From a bacterium (GTDB lineage Bacteria; Chloroflexota; Dormibacteria; Aeolococcales; Bog-877), in contig JAKAXE010000019.1 of assembly GCA_021816695.1 (NCBI GenBank), positions 1-32,546 of the forward strand: DNA of 32,546 nucleotides, written 5' to 3'. The notes beneath the pieces were generated by a model. It was not told the DNA's origin, searched no databases, and saw only the letters and a program-made list of their open reading frames with translations. The translations under genes and the position numbers were made by a program. This document shows, in pieces, positions 1-8,446 of the stretch (position 1 is its first letter; each line of letters opens with the position of its first letter).

Positions 1-1546
1 CATGCCTCGCCTGGCCCGTCTCCGTCGAGGCGCGGAGGACGGATGCCTTGACCGCCACCGGCCCCAGCCCCAGTCGGCGGGCGATCGCCTCCGCGGTCGC
101 GATCCCGTCGCCGGTCACCATCACCACGTGGATCCCAAGTAGCCGCAGCCGCTCCACGAGGCTGGGGGCGTCATCCCGCGGGGGATCGGCGAACGCCACC
201 AGCCCGGCCAGGCTGAGGGGCCCCACGGTGTCCCCGACAGCCACGGCCAGCACCCGAGCACCTGTGGATGAGAGCTCCTCGACCTTGCCAGTGACCTGCT
301 CGTATGGCGTCGCGGTCAGGGCGGCGACCACTTGAGGAGCGCCCTTGACCACCCGATGTGGATCTCCCCGAACCACCACTTGCGCCTCGGACCGCTTGGT
401 GGCGGGCTCGAAGGGGACGAACCTCACTACTGCGCCGGGGAGTGGGATCCCCCGCCCCTCGGTCTCCTGCAGGACCGCCAGGTCCAGGGGATCCTGAGTC
501 GACGCCTGGCAGGCGGCCGCTGCCCATCCGAGTAGGGAGCCGGCATCAAACGGCGCCAGCGGGAACACGGTCTCCACCGCCAGCCGGTTCTGGGTCAGAG
601 TCCCGGTCTTGTCCGTGCACAGGACTTCCATCCCGGCCGCGTCCTCGATGGCGGCCAGCCGGGTGACCAATGCCCCTGTCCGGGCCAGCTCACGGCTCCC
701 CAGGGCGGTCGCCAGGGTGAAGGTCGCCGGCAGTGCCACCGGCACCGCCGCGATGAGGAGGATCAGGGCGAAGGGGACCATCTGGGTGAGCGGCAGGTGG
801 CGGTAGAGGCCATCGGCCGCTGCCGCCGCCACGATTGCCACCGAGAGGGCGATCAGCGCCCGCACTATGCCGAAGATGAGCTTCTCGATGTTGCCCGGCG
901 CCCTGGCTGTGGCCACCAGCTGGGTGGTGCGGCCGAAGTACGACCTTGCGCCGGTGGCGGTCACCCGGCCGTCGGCCTCTCCCCTGACCACCACGCTGCC
1001 GGAGTAGGCGGGGTCGCCGGCTCTCCCGCTCACCGCCTGGGCCTCCCCGGTCAGCGACGACTGGTCCAGCTGGACCTCCCCGCTCTCCAGTTGCAGGTCT
1101 GCGGGCACGATGTCTCCCGCGCGGAGATGAACCAGATCCCCGGGCACCAGCTGCTCCACCGGGAGGAGAGTCCACTCTCCATCACGCCTCACCCGGGCGC
1201 TGATCTGCAGGCGCTGACGGAGCAGGCGCACGGCTTCCTGCGCCCGCCCCTCTTGAACGGCGGCCAAGCCGGCGTTGACCACCAGCAGGACCAAGAAAAC
1301 CAGCGCCTGCAGGAGGTCGCGCAGAACCAGCTCGAGCACGATGGCCAGCTCCAGCAGCCAGGGAACAGGGGCCCAGAACTTGCCGGCCACCTCACGAATT
1401 CGGCTCCGGGAAGGCTCTGGGACCGAGTTGGGGCCCCACTGAGCTCGCAGGGCCTCTGCCTCACCGGTTGTCAGGCCCTGGCCGATGGGCGCGGCCGCGG
1501 GGACCGGCCCATCTCCCGGTGGATCCCCTACCGGCTCCCGACTCAC
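1..1546 (-). CDS. P-type cation-transporting ATPase, proton-ATPase-like (3' end outside window)
   Basis: N-terminal 515 residues of an integral membrane ATP-driven cation pump; the rest lies beyond the left edge. The actuator-domain TGE loop is at residues 167-169, the transmembrane PVALP motif at 269-273, and the phosphorylation site CTDKTGTLT has its aspartate at 312. The nucleotide-binding domain follows, ending in a VMVTGD hinge motif near the window edge. The short N-terminus without heavy-metal-binding domains, and the stretch LVTRLAAIEDAAGMEVLC before the phosphorylation site, resemble plasma-membrane H+-ATPases (P3A) and their bacterial relatives. The ion is therefore probably H+, but this is an inference because the last transmembrane helices are missing. 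The start is a GTG at 1546 preceded by a GGAGGGG ribosome binding site at about 1553-1559; no ATG fits. It is divergent from the flavoprotein gene at 1687. Confidence 0.88.
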   Translation of the reverse strand, partial: MSREPVGDPPGDGPVPAAAPIGQGLTTGEAEALRAQWGPNSVPEPSRSRIREVAGKFWAPVPWLLELAIVLELVLRDLLQALVFLVLLVVNAGLAAVQEGRAQEAVRLLRQRLQISARVRRDGEWTLLPVEQLVPGDLVHLRAGDIVPADLQLESGEVQLDQSSLTGEAQAVSGRAGDPAYSGSVVVRGEADGRVTATGARSYFGRTTQLVATARAPGNIEKLIFGIVRALIALSVAIVAAAAADGLYRHLPLTQMVPFALILLIAAVPVALPATFTLATALGSRELARTGALVTRLAAIEDAAGMEVLCTDKTGTLTQNRLAVETVFPLAPFDAGSLLGWAAAACQASTQDPLDLAVLQETEGRGIPLPGAVVRFVPFEPATKRSEAQVVVRGDPHRVVKGAPQVVAALTATPYEQVTGKVEELSSTGARVLAVAVGDTVGPLSLAGLVAFADPPRDDAPSLVERLRLLGIHVVMVTGDGIATAEAIARRLGLGPVAVKASVLRASTETGQARH

Positions 1547-1686
1547 ATCCCGCCCCTCCGGCCACCTGCGCGCTGAGCGACGCCGCCCCGCACTTCATCG
1601 AACGGGGATCGCCGATCTGAACTCGGTCACCCGCGTCGCGCGGAAGCTACGCTGGTAGTCGGGGCAGCTGATTCAGGGGGGCGGCA

Positions 1687-3075
1687 ATGAAGGACCTCAC
1701 GGTCGACGTCGTGACCATCGGAGCCGGGGGCGGCGCCTATCCGGCGGCCTTTCGGCTGGCCCGGACCGGTAGCCGGGTGGTCATGACCGATCCCAAAGGC
1801 GTCATGAGCGGCAACTGCCTTGCCGAGGGCTGCGTCCCGTCCAAGGCTGTCCGCGAGGTGGCCCAGCTGTATCGCCGGGCCCGTGCGGGTGAGCGGATGG
1901 GCCTCCACGGCCAGCTCTCCGTCGAGTACTCGGGTGCCCTGGCGCACAAGAGGTGGGTCCAGGATCTTCGCTACCGGCAACACGCCGAGGAGCTAGAGGC
2001 GCTGGAGCCCCGGCTCCGCCTCATCACTGGCGTAGCCCAGCTTCTGGACCCCCACACCGTTCTGGTCGAGGGCCCGGAGGGCAGCTGGCGGCTCTCAGCC
2101 CGCTCGGTTATCGTCTCCAGCGGTTCCGACATCACGGTGCCCAAGCTCCCGGGAGCCGACCTCTGCCTGACTTCCCGTGACATCTTCGCCCTGGAGCCCA
2201 CGCTCCTCGCGGTGCCCGACAGCATGCTGGTCATCGGTGCCGGATACATCGGTCTCGAGGTGGCGGGCATCCTGCACTCATTCGGGACCCGCGTCGAGGT
2301 GCTGGAGATGGAGGACCAGATCCTGCCGGGTATGGACCCCGACTTCGCTGCTCTCCTGACGGCCAACCTCGACCCGGAGATCCAAGTGCGGCTCACCTCC
2401 AGGGTCCAGTCGGTCGAGGCAACTCCTGAGGGCCGCCGGGTGACCTACCTGCGGGACGGGAAGGTGAACACGGCGGAAGCCCAGCAGGTGCTGCTGGCCG
2501 TCGGCCGCCATCCGGTTCTACCCCCCGGCCTGGCGGAGGCCGGGGTGGAGGTCGAAGCCGGAAGGCCTCGAGTAAACCACTCTCTGCAGACCTCAGTGCC
2601 CCACATCTACGCTCCTGGGGACGTCAACGGCCGCTCGATGCTCTTCCACTCGGCCGTGCGCCAATCGCTGGTGGCGGCGGGCTGCGTCGCCGCCGGAGAC
2701 CGGGCCGCGGACCACTTCGACTTCGGTGCCGTGCCCACCACCATCTTCACCTTCCCCGAGGCTGCCTACGTGGGACTTCTCCGCGGGGAGGCTCGGCTTC
2801 GAGGCATTGAGTTGGAGGAGGCGGCCTACAGCTTCGAGGAGGACTCCCGGGCCCAGATCCTGGGGGAGCTGTCCGGGGAACTCCGGCTCTTCTTCGCCCC
2901 CGGCAGCCTGCGGCTCATGGGCGGGTGGGTGGTCGGGGTGGACGCCGCCCAGCTGATCGGGGAGATCGGGGTGGCCGTCGCCGCCGGCCTGACCGCACAC
3001 CAGCTGGCCCGCTTCCCCGACCAGCACCCCATGGCCCAGGAGGGGATCGGCAAGGCCGCCCGCCGGCTGGTCTGA
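1687..3075 (+). CDS. dihydrolipoamide dehydrogenase-like pyridine nucleotide-disulfide oxidoreductase
   Basis: A 462-residue flavoprotein that should pass electrons between NAD(H), FAD and a redox-active disulfide. The N-terminal FAD site is IGAGGGAY (11-18). The redox pair is Cys44 and Cys49 in NCLAEGCVPSK. The NAD domain carries VIGAGYIGLE followed by an acidic strand end (EVLEME), which favours NAD over NADP. A second FAD contact is YAPGDVNG. The C-terminal interface keeps the His-Glu dyad (His447, Glu452 in HPMAQE). The loop CLAEGC differs from the usual CLNVGC of E3 proteins, and no pyruvate or 2-oxoacid dehydrogenase genes are nearby, so an E3 role is plausible but unproven. Mercuric- or soluble transhydrogenase-like relatives are alternatives. 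The ATG follows a purine-rich GGGGGG site. The stress protein gene follows 53 bases later on the same strand. Confidence 0.85.
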   Translation: MKDLTVDVVTIGAGGGAYPAAFRLARTGSRVVMTDPKGVMSGNCLAEGCVPSKAVREVAQLYRRARAGERMGLHGQLSVEYSGALAHKRWVQDLRYRQHAEELEALEPRLRLITGVAQLLDPHTVLVEGPEGSWRLSARSVIVSSGSDITVPKLPGADLCLTSRDIFALEPTLLAVPDSMLVIGAGYIGLEVAGILHSFGTRVEVLEMEDQILPGMDPDFAALLTANLDPEIQVRLTSRVQSVEATPEGRRVTYLRDGKVNTAEAQQVLLAVGRHPVLPPGLAEAGVEVEAGRPRVNHSLQTSVPHIYAPGDVNGRSMLFHSAVRQSLVAAGCVAAGDRAADHFDFGAVPTTIFTFPEAAYVGLLRGEARLRGIELEEAAYSFEEDSRAQILGELSGELRLFFAPGSLRLMGGWVVGVDAAQLIGEIGVAVAAGLTAHQLARFPDQHPMAQEGIGKAARRLV

Positions 3076-3128
3076 CGCCCGCCCGCTATCATCTGGGCCC
3101 AGTAGAGGGATTCCCAGGGGGACGGAAG

Positions 3129-3581
3129 ATGGGCAGGATCGTGGTTGGAGTGGACGGATCCCGTCACTCCCTGGTGGCCCTGGAGTGGGCCTGCCGCGAG
3201 GCCGAGCTGCGCCATGACACCCTGGAGCTGGTGAGTGCCTGGAGTCTCTCCGCCGTCAGCTCCGCTGGCGCCTCCCAGGAGGTGATAGATATCCTGCAGG
3301 CGGCGGCCCAGGATGCCGTGGAGACGGGCCGTCAGCGCGCTGGCCAGCTCGCCCCGGGCATCGAGGTTGCCACCCGGGTCTACCGGGGCCAGCCGGCCCG
3401 AGTGCTGGTCGAGCGGGCCGAGGGCGCCGACCTCCTGGTGGTGGGCTCACGGGGACTCGGGGAGTTCAAGGCGCTCCTCCTTGGCTCAGTGAGCCAGGAG
3501 TGCAGCCAGCACTCCCCCGTGCCCGTGGTGATAGTCCGGGACCAGGAGGACGCTACGAAACCAGGTGGGCCTCCAGGGTAA
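3129..3581 (+). CDS. universal stress protein (UspA family)
   Basis: A 150-residue single-domain cytoplasmic Usp protein. It opens with the typical strand IVVGVDGS (Asp9) and carries the complete ATP-binding signature G-x2-G-x9-G-S at Gly106, Gly109, Gly119 and Ser120. It should therefore belong to the ATP-binding subgroup involved in stress or dormancy responses. I chose the ATG at 3129, just after GACGGAAG, because it gives the exact family N-terminus; the open frame extends further upstream but the extra residues are not Usp-like. The last 29 bases overlap, tail to tail, with the OsmC gene on the other strand, and the C-terminal tail past the last strand is proline/glycine rich. Confidence 0.92.
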   Translation: MGRIVVGVDGSRHSLVALEWACREAELRHDTLELVSAWSLSAVSSAGASQEVIDILQAAAQDAVETGRQRAGQLAPGIEVATRVYRGQPARVLVERAEGADLLVVGSRGLGEFKALLLGSVSQECSQHSPVPVVIVRDQEDATKPGGPPG

Positions 3582-3981
3582 TCTCCGGTCCCGCCAGGGC
3601 GACCGAAACCGGACAGGTCGCCTTGGCCCGTTCGGCGAACTCCCGGAAGGTGGCCTCGTCGATCCCTGGGACCCTGCCCTCCGTCGACAGTTCGATCAGG
3701 GTGATGCGGAAGCCGGAATCCTCCCGGTCGATGTGGACTTTGGCCTCGGTCTCCACCCGCTCCGGTTCGTGGCCGGCGCCGGCCAGGGAGAGGGAGAGAG
3801 CCATCGAGAAGCAGGCGGCGTGCGCGGCTCCCAGCAGCTCCTCGGGGTTGCTCCCGCTGCCCTGCTCAAACCGCGAGCGGCGCGAGTAGCTGGTGACGAA
3901 GTCTCGGCTCTCAGGCACGATCTCGCCGCCCCCCCCGGCCTCGTTGGGCTCCCAAACCGCCCTGGCGCTCCTCACCGGCAT
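3553..3981 (-). CDS. OsmC/Ohr family peroxiredoxin
   Basis: A 142-residue protein of the OsmC family, cytoplasmic thiol peroxidases that reduce organic hydroperoxides. Both catalytic cysteines are visible: Cys57 in the helix AAHAACFSMALS and Cys123 in AKATCPVS. The preceding SNPEELL motif and length are typical of OsmC rather than Ohr. The ATG at 3981 has a good ribosome binding site, GGGAGG, about six bases upstream. It lies 60 bases downstream of the sdhAB gene in the same direction, so it may be the last gene of that transcript, linking peroxide defence to a respiratory flavoenzyme. Its 3' end overlaps the convergent universal stress protein gene by 29 bases. Confidence 0.92.
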   Translation of the reverse strand: MPVRSARAVWEPNEAGGGGEIVPESRDFVTSYSRRSRFEQGSGSNPEELLGAAHAACFSMALSLSLAGAGHEPERVETEAKVHIDREDSGFRITLIELSTEGRVPGIDEATFREFAERAKATCPVSVALAGPEITLEAHLVS

Positions 3982-4041
3982 GGCCTACCTCCCGACAGGA
4001 GGTGAGCCGCGCGGCCCACCTCTCGAACTGACTAGTCCAGA

Positions 4042-6657
4042 TTACCGCCCGCGCCCCGTGTCGCCCCGGAGGACCCGCAGAGCCCCCCGGATCGGATCGA
4101 AGTGGCGGTCGGCCACCCGCTCCTTCAGGGGGATGATGGAGTTGTCGGTGATATGAATGTGCTCCGGACAGACCTCGGTGCAGCACTTGGTGATGTTGCA
4201 CAGGGCCAGGCCGCCCTCCCCGTACAGTTGGGGCAGCCGGTTCAGCACGTCCTTGGGATGCATCTCCAGGGAGGCCATCCGCACCATGAAGCGGGGGCCG
4301 AAGAAGCGCCCCATCCCCTCGTGCTCGCGCATCACATGGCAGACGTCCTGGCAGAGGAAGCACTCGATGCAGCGCCGCTGCTCGATCACCCGCTCGATGT
4401 CGCGCTGCTGGATGTCGAATGGGGCCGTCTCGCCGGGCGCCGGGGTGAAGGGCTGGATCTTGCGGTTGACCTCGTAGTTCCAGCTCACGTCGGTAACCAG
4501 GTCCTCCACCTTGGGGAAGACCTGCATGGGCTGGACGATCACCTCCTGAGAGAGGGCCAGCAGCTCGTCCACCCTGGTCTTGCACATCAGAGAGGGGCGA
4601 CCGTTGATCTCGGCGCTGCAGGAGCCGCACTTGGCGGCCTTGCAGTTCCACCGGCAGGCCAGGTCGCCCGCCAGGTTGGCCTGGATCCAGTGGATGCCGT
4701 CCAGAACCACCATCCCCTCCACCACCGGCACCCGGTAGTGCTGGAAGGCGCCGCCGGAAGCGTCGCCCCGCCAGACCTGGAAGGTCACCTCCCTGTCGGT
4801 CTCCCCGTCGTCGTAGGCGATCCGCAGCTTCTTGGGCAACTCCTCGTCGGGTGAGATCTCCAGCTTGGGGGCTGGCTGCCCCTTCTGGCGCGCCCTGAGC
4901 TTGGCCTCGGCGGCGTCCGCCACCGCGGTCGCTGCCACCCGGGTCTGGCCGGAGGCCAGCTCGGCCAGCCTGTCCGGCATGGGGTCCAGTGGGCGTTGGG
5001 CCACCTCCATGTGCCCCCCGCCACCTGCCCGGGTTACGAAGTTGACGTGCCCCAGCTCCTCGTCGCGGTCCGGATAGTCCAGCCGCCACTGCGACCCGCG
5101 GCTCTCCCGCCTCTCCAGACCGGAGCGAACGATGGCTTCGCTGACCGTCAGCATGAAGAGGTCATCGCGGGCAGTGCTGAAGCCTGGGTTGTAGGCGCGG
5201 TCGCCCGGCACCCTGATCCTCTCCGCCCTCTCCTTGAGCTCAAGAATCCTCTCCAGTGCCTCGCGCAGCGACTCTTCGGTCCTGGCGATGGCCGCCCCGG
5301 CCTGCATGGCCTCCTGCAGCTCGCGATGCAGCCGGTAGGGGTCCTCGCCTTCCCCACCAGACAACGGGCGCAGCAACAGCCGCCGCTCCTCCTCGATCTG
5401 GGCCTCATTAGCCGCGGGGAGCTGGGGCAGCGTCTTGGCGTACTCGGCGGCTGCCTCCCCCGCGCGCCTGCCGAAAACCAAGATGTCGCCCAGGGAGTTC
5501 CCGCCCAGCCGGTTGGCGCCGTGAAGACCGGCCGCCACCTCGCCGGCGGCGTACAGCCCGGGCACGGTGGTGGCGGCCGTCTCTGCCTCCACGTTCACCC
5601 CACCCATGGTGTAGTGGATCGTGGGGGCCACCTCCATCGGCTCCTTGGTGATGTCAACTCCGGCGAGGCTATGGAACTGCTCATACATGGACGGCAGCCG
5701 CCGACGGATGGTCTCGGAGCCGAGGTGGGTGACGTCCAGGAAGGCTCCACCATGAGGCGAGCCCCTTCCGGCCTGGACCTCCTTGAAGATGGAGCGGGCG
5801 ACAACGTCCCGGGAGGAGAGGTCCTTCTTGACCGGGTCGTAGCGCTCCATGAAGCGCTCACCCAGGGAGTTGCGCAGGATGCCGCCCTCTCCGCGGACCG
5901 CCTCGGTGACCAGGATCCCCCGGGCCCCCGGTGGCCAGACCATCCCCGTGGGGTGGAACTGGACGAACTCCATGTCCTTCAACTCGGCCCCGGCCTCGTA
6001 GGCCATGGCCGCCCCATCCCCAGTCCCCTCCCAGGAGTTGGAGGTGATGCGGTACATCCGGCCCCATCCTCCGGTGGCCAGCACCACCGCCTTGGCCCGG
6101 ATGGTGATGAACTCCCCGTCCGCCCGCTGATACCCGGTGGCACCGGCGATCCGGTCACCGTCCTTCAGAAGGCGGGTCATGGTCGTCTCCATGTGGACCG
6201 TGACCCCCTCCTGGTGGACCATGCGGTCCTGGCAGGTGCGGATCAGCTCCAGCCCTGTCCGGTCGCCGATGTGGGCCAGCCGGCGCCAGGAGTGGGCGCC
6301 GAAGGCCCGCTGGCTGATCTTGCCCTGCTTGGTGCGGTCGAAGACCCCGCCCCACTGCTCCAGCTCGATGACCCGGTCGATGACCTCGTGGGCATACAGC
6401 TCCACCATCCGCCAGTTGTTCATCATCGCGCCGCCGCGCATGGTGTCCCCGAAGTGGGTCTCCCAGGAGTCCTCAGGGTCCAGGTTGCCGAGGGCGGCGG
6501 CGATCCCCCCCTCGGCCATCACCGTGTGGGCCTTGCCCAATAGGGACTTGCAGACCACCCCCACCGAGCAGCCCGCCTGGGCGGCGGCGATGGCCGCCCG
6601 CATTCCAGCTCCCCCAGCCCCCAGGACCAGTACGTCGTACTCAGCTTCTGCGGCCAT
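4042..6657 (-). CDS. sdhAB: fused succinate dehydrogenase/fumarate reductase, flavoprotein plus iron-sulfur subunit
   Basis: An 871-residue polypeptide joining SdhA and SdhB in one frame. It should oxidise succinate to fumarate (or the reverse) and pass electrons to quinone through the membrane subunit encoded upstream. Residues 1-570 are the flavoprotein: FAD fold VLGAGGAGM, covalent FAD histidine His44 in AHTVMAEGG, substrate residues in FHPTG (His235), Arg283 in SRDVV, His348 in IHYT and Arg383 in ANRLGG. A charged linker spans about 570-610. Residues 610-871 are the iron-sulfur part: [2Fe-2S] Cys672, 677, 680 and 692; [4Fe-4S] Cys763, 766, 769 and 830; [3Fe-4S] Cys773, 820 and 826. The CRWNCKAAKCGSCS and CNITKCCTEVC motifs match actinobacterial Sdh1-type iron-sulfur subunits. 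A strong GGAGGGG site overlapping the end of sdhC supports the ATG at 6657. The two parts are normally separate proteins. Confidence 0.95.
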   Translation of the reverse strand: MAAEAEYDVLVLGAGGAGMRAAIAAAQAGCSVGVVCKSLLGKAHTVMAEGGIAAALGNLDPEDSWETHFGDTMRGGAMMNNWRMVELYAHEVIDRVIELEQWGGVFDRTKQGKISQRAFGAHSWRRLAHIGDRTGLELIRTCQDRMVHQEGVTVHMETTMTRLLKDGDRIAGATGYQRADGEFITIRAKAVVLATGGWGRMYRITSNSWEGTGDGAAMAYEAGAELKDMEFVQFHPTGMVWPPGARGILVTEAVRGEGGILRNSLGERFMERYDPVKKDLSSRDVVARSIFKEVQAGRGSPHGGAFLDVTHLGSETIRRRLPSMYEQFHSLAGVDITKEPMEVAPTIHYTMGGVNVEAETAATTVPGLYAAGEVAAGLHGANRLGGNSLGDILVFGRRAGEAAAEYAKTLPQLPAANEAQIEEERRLLLRPLSGGEGEDPYRLHRELQEAMQAGAAIARTEESLREALERILELKERAERIRVPGDRAYNPGFSTARDDLFMLTVSEAIVRSGLERRESRGSQWRLDYPDRDEELGHVNFVTRAGGGGHMEVAQRPLDPMPDRLAELASGQTRVAATAVADAAEAKLRARQKGQPAPKLEISPDEELPKKLRIAYDDGETDREVTFQVWRGDASGGAFQHYRVPVVEGMVVLDGIHWIQANLAGDLACRWNCKAAKCGSCSAEINGRPSLMCKTRVDELLALSQEVIVQPMQVFPKVEDLVTDVSWNYEVNRKIQPFTPAPGETAPFDIQQRDIERVIEQRRCIECFLCQDVCHVMREHEGMGRFFGPRFMVRMASLEMHPKDVLNRLPQLYGEGGLALCNITKCCTEVCPEHIHITDNSIIPLKERVADRHFDPIRGALRVLRGDTGRGR

Positions 6658-6667
6658 CCCCCCCTCC

Positions 6668-7444
6668 TCAGAAACCGAGATGGGGGTCGTGGATGACCCC
6701 GTACTGCAAGAGACGGATGTAGAGATCGGTGGCGATCAGAGTGAAGAGGCTGATCCAGGCGAAGGTGGAGTGGCGGGCGTTAAGCCAGCTCACCCCCTTC
6801 CAGGCCCGGTGGCGCTGCCGCCCGCCCAGGGCGCAGCTGAAGCAGTCCACTCCCCCGCCGACCAGATGCCGCAGGGAGTGGCAGCCGAAGGTGTATCCGG
6901 TGAGGAAGACGATGTTGACCAGCATGAGTGCGGTGCCCAAGCCGAACCCCAGGTGGCCGTGGTACCAGAAGGAGTTGTAGGCGTCGATCCAGAGCACCAC
7001 CACAAAGCCCACCGCGAAGTACATGAGGAAGCGGTGCAGGTTGTTGAGCACAAACGGCAGCCGGCTCTCCCCCCGGTAGGCGGAGCCCCTGCCGGTGGGC
7101 GAGGCGCTGGCCAGGAACTGGGGCTCGCGGATCGCGCACCCCGGCGGGTCGGCGAAGAAGGCTCGGTAGTAGGCCTTGCGGTAGTAGTAGCAGGTGGCCC
7201 GGAACCCCAGCGGGATGTAGAAGATGAAGAGGGCCGGGGATGCCGGGGTCCTTCCCACCGCCACCTGGGGCGAGTAGAAGGGCGACAGGTACTGGTGGAA
7301 CTGGTCGGAGTGGAAGAAGACTATGGTCCAGAGGCTGTAGAGCCCGAAGAGGGTGAGCCAGGCGGCGACGTTGGCCGGATAGACCCACCACCGGTCCTGG
7401 CGCCGCACATCGGCCGCGGACGGTGAGGAGAGACTGGCCGCCAT
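6668..7444 (-). CDS. sdhC: succinate dehydrogenase membrane anchor subunit (Sdh1-type cytochrome b-like)
   Basis: A 258-residue membrane protein with about five hydrophobic helices (roughly 24-44, 67-84, 136-156, 166-186, 226-248). It anchors the SdhAB fusion and delivers electrons to quinone. The blocks FRATCYYYRKAYYRAFF (81-97), NNLHRF, GCHSLRHLVGG (187-197) and the C-terminal TDLYIRLL are what I recognise as the mycobacterial Rv0249c/Streptomyces family rather than E. coli SdhC or SdhD. Potential cofactor ligands are Cys85, Cys103, His137, Cys188, His189, His193, Cys201, Cys204 and His225. Mycobacterial Sdh1 of this family has been reported to contain a membrane-embedded Rieske-type cluster; I cannot assign ligands from sequence alone. 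Its ATG shares one base with the mdh stop (TGATG), so translation is probably coupled. No second anchor subunit is present. Confidence 0.88.
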   Translation of the reverse strand: MAASLSSPSAADVRRQDRWWVYPANVAAWLTLFGLYSLWTIVFFHSDQFHQYLSPFYSPQVAVGRTPASPALFIFYIPLGFRATCYYYRKAYYRAFFADPPGCAIREPQFLASASPTGRGSAYRGESRLPFVLNNLHRFLMYFAVGFVVVLWIDAYNSFWYHGHLGFGLGTALMLVNIVFLTGYTFGCHSLRHLVGGGVDCFSCALGGRQRHRAWKGVSWLNARHSTFAWISLFTLIATDLYIRLLQYGVIHDPHLGF

Positions 7445-8367
7445 CAGCCCAGCACCGCCGTCACTTCCCGGACGGCGGCCGCGGACCGCTCCAGTTCCGC
7501 CCTCTCAGACTCGGTCAGCTCCACCTCGAGGACGTCCTGAACACCACCGGCTCCCAACTTCACCGGTACCCCCATCACCACTCCGCTGAGGCCGTACTCT
7601 CCCTCCAGCCGGATGGCGCAGGGCAGGACCAGCCCCCGGTCCCGCAGTATGGCATCCACCATCTGGGCCACCGCGGCGGCGGGCGCGTAGTAGGCGGACC
7701 CGCTCTTGAGCAGCTTGACCACCTCGGCGCCCCCGTCCCGGGTCCGCTGCACGATCTCCTCCAGCCGCCCCTCCGGAATCAGCCGACCCACCGGCACCCC
7801 GGCGACGCTGGTGACCCCTCGAAGCGGCACCATGGTGTCGCCGTGCCCACCCAGCACGTAGGCCTCCACGCTGCGCACGGAGACTCCGAGCTCGGCGGCC
7901 ACGAAGGAGCGGAACCGGGCCGTGTCCAGCACCCCGGCCATCCCGATGACCCGGCGACGGTCCAGGCCGCTGGCCCGGATGGCGAGCTCCGTCATCACAT
8001 CGAGGGGGTTGGTCACCATGACCAGCACCGCCTCGGGGGAATGGCGCACCACCTGTTCCACCACCGGGCCCACGATCTGGGCGTTGGCGGAGATCAGGTC
8101 ATCCCGACTCATGCCAGGCTTGCGGGCCAGGCCGGAGGTGACCACCACCACCCGCGACCCCTCGGTGATCGCCATGTCCGTCGAACCCGTCACCGAGCTG
8201 TCGTACCCCACCACCGGCGCCGCCTCGCGCAGGTCGAGGGCCTTCCCCTCGGCCAGCCCCTCGACCACGTCCACCAGCGCTATGTCGACTAGATCCATCT
8301 CGGCCAGCCGCTGGGCTGTGGTGGCCCCCACGTTCCCCGCCCCGATCACCGAAACCTTCTGCCTCAT
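7444..8367 (-). CDS. mdh: malate dehydrogenase (LDH-like type)
   Basis: A 307-residue NAD-dependent dehydrogenase interconverting malate and oxaloacetate. The nucleotide site is GAGNVG (9-14), with Asp33 at the end of the second strand selecting NAD. Substrate specificity is read from ARKPGMSR: Arg82 at the discriminating position, as in malate rather than lactate dehydrogenases, and Arg88. The catalytic pair is Asp148 (LDTARFR) and His175 (GGHGD). The open frame extends ten codons further, but the ATG at 8367 is preferred: GGGAGGT lies just upstream and the protein then begins with the usual MRQKVSVIGAGNVG. It is followed by sdhC with a one-base overlap, placing two consecutive TCA-cycle steps in one transcript. 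Confidence 0.95.
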   Translation of the reverse strand: MRQKVSVIGAGNVGATTAQRLAEMDLVDIALVDVVEGLAEGKALDLREAAPVVGYDSSVTGSTDMAITEGSRVVVVTSGLARKPGMSRDDLISANAQIVGPVVEQVVRHSPEAVLVMVTNPLDVMTELAIRASGLDRRRVIGMAGVLDTARFRSFVAAELGVSVRSVEAYVLGGHGDTMVPLRGVTSVAGVPVGRLIPEGRLEEIVQRTRDGGAEVVKLLKSGSAYYAPAAAVAQMVDAILRDRGLVLPCAIRLEGEYGLSGVVMGVPVKLGAGGVQDVLEVELTESERAELERSAAAVREVTAVLG

Positions 8368-8418
8368 CGGACCTCCCCTGCCCGGGCATGAGCCCACCCC
8401 AATGCGGAAACCGACTCC

Positions 8419-8424
8419 ATTCTA
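8419..8424 (-). promoter_or_regulatory. candidate -10 element upstream of mdh
   Basis: On the minus strand this reads TAGAAT, one mismatch from the TATAAT consensus, in the 79-base gap between ppa and mdh, about 50 bases before the mdh start. No convincing -35 hexamer is visible at the expected spacing, which is common in GC-rich bacteria. If real, mdh-sdhC-sdhAB(-osmC) would have its own promoter independent of ppa. The same hexamer occurs upstream of the tRNA-Gly gene. Confidence 0.35.
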
Positions 8425-8446
8425 GGCAGTCGGACCGGGGCCCACT

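Noticed and set aside
1-1546. Frameshifted remnants of a P-type ATPase (several short minus-strand frames)
   Set aside because: Those frames are shadows; the true frame is uninterrupted from the GTG at 1546 to the window edge with all motifs in order.
4996-6543. Plus-strand frame of 515 codons opposite sdhAB
   Set aside because: Low-complexity shadow of a gene with intact catalytic motifs on the other strand.
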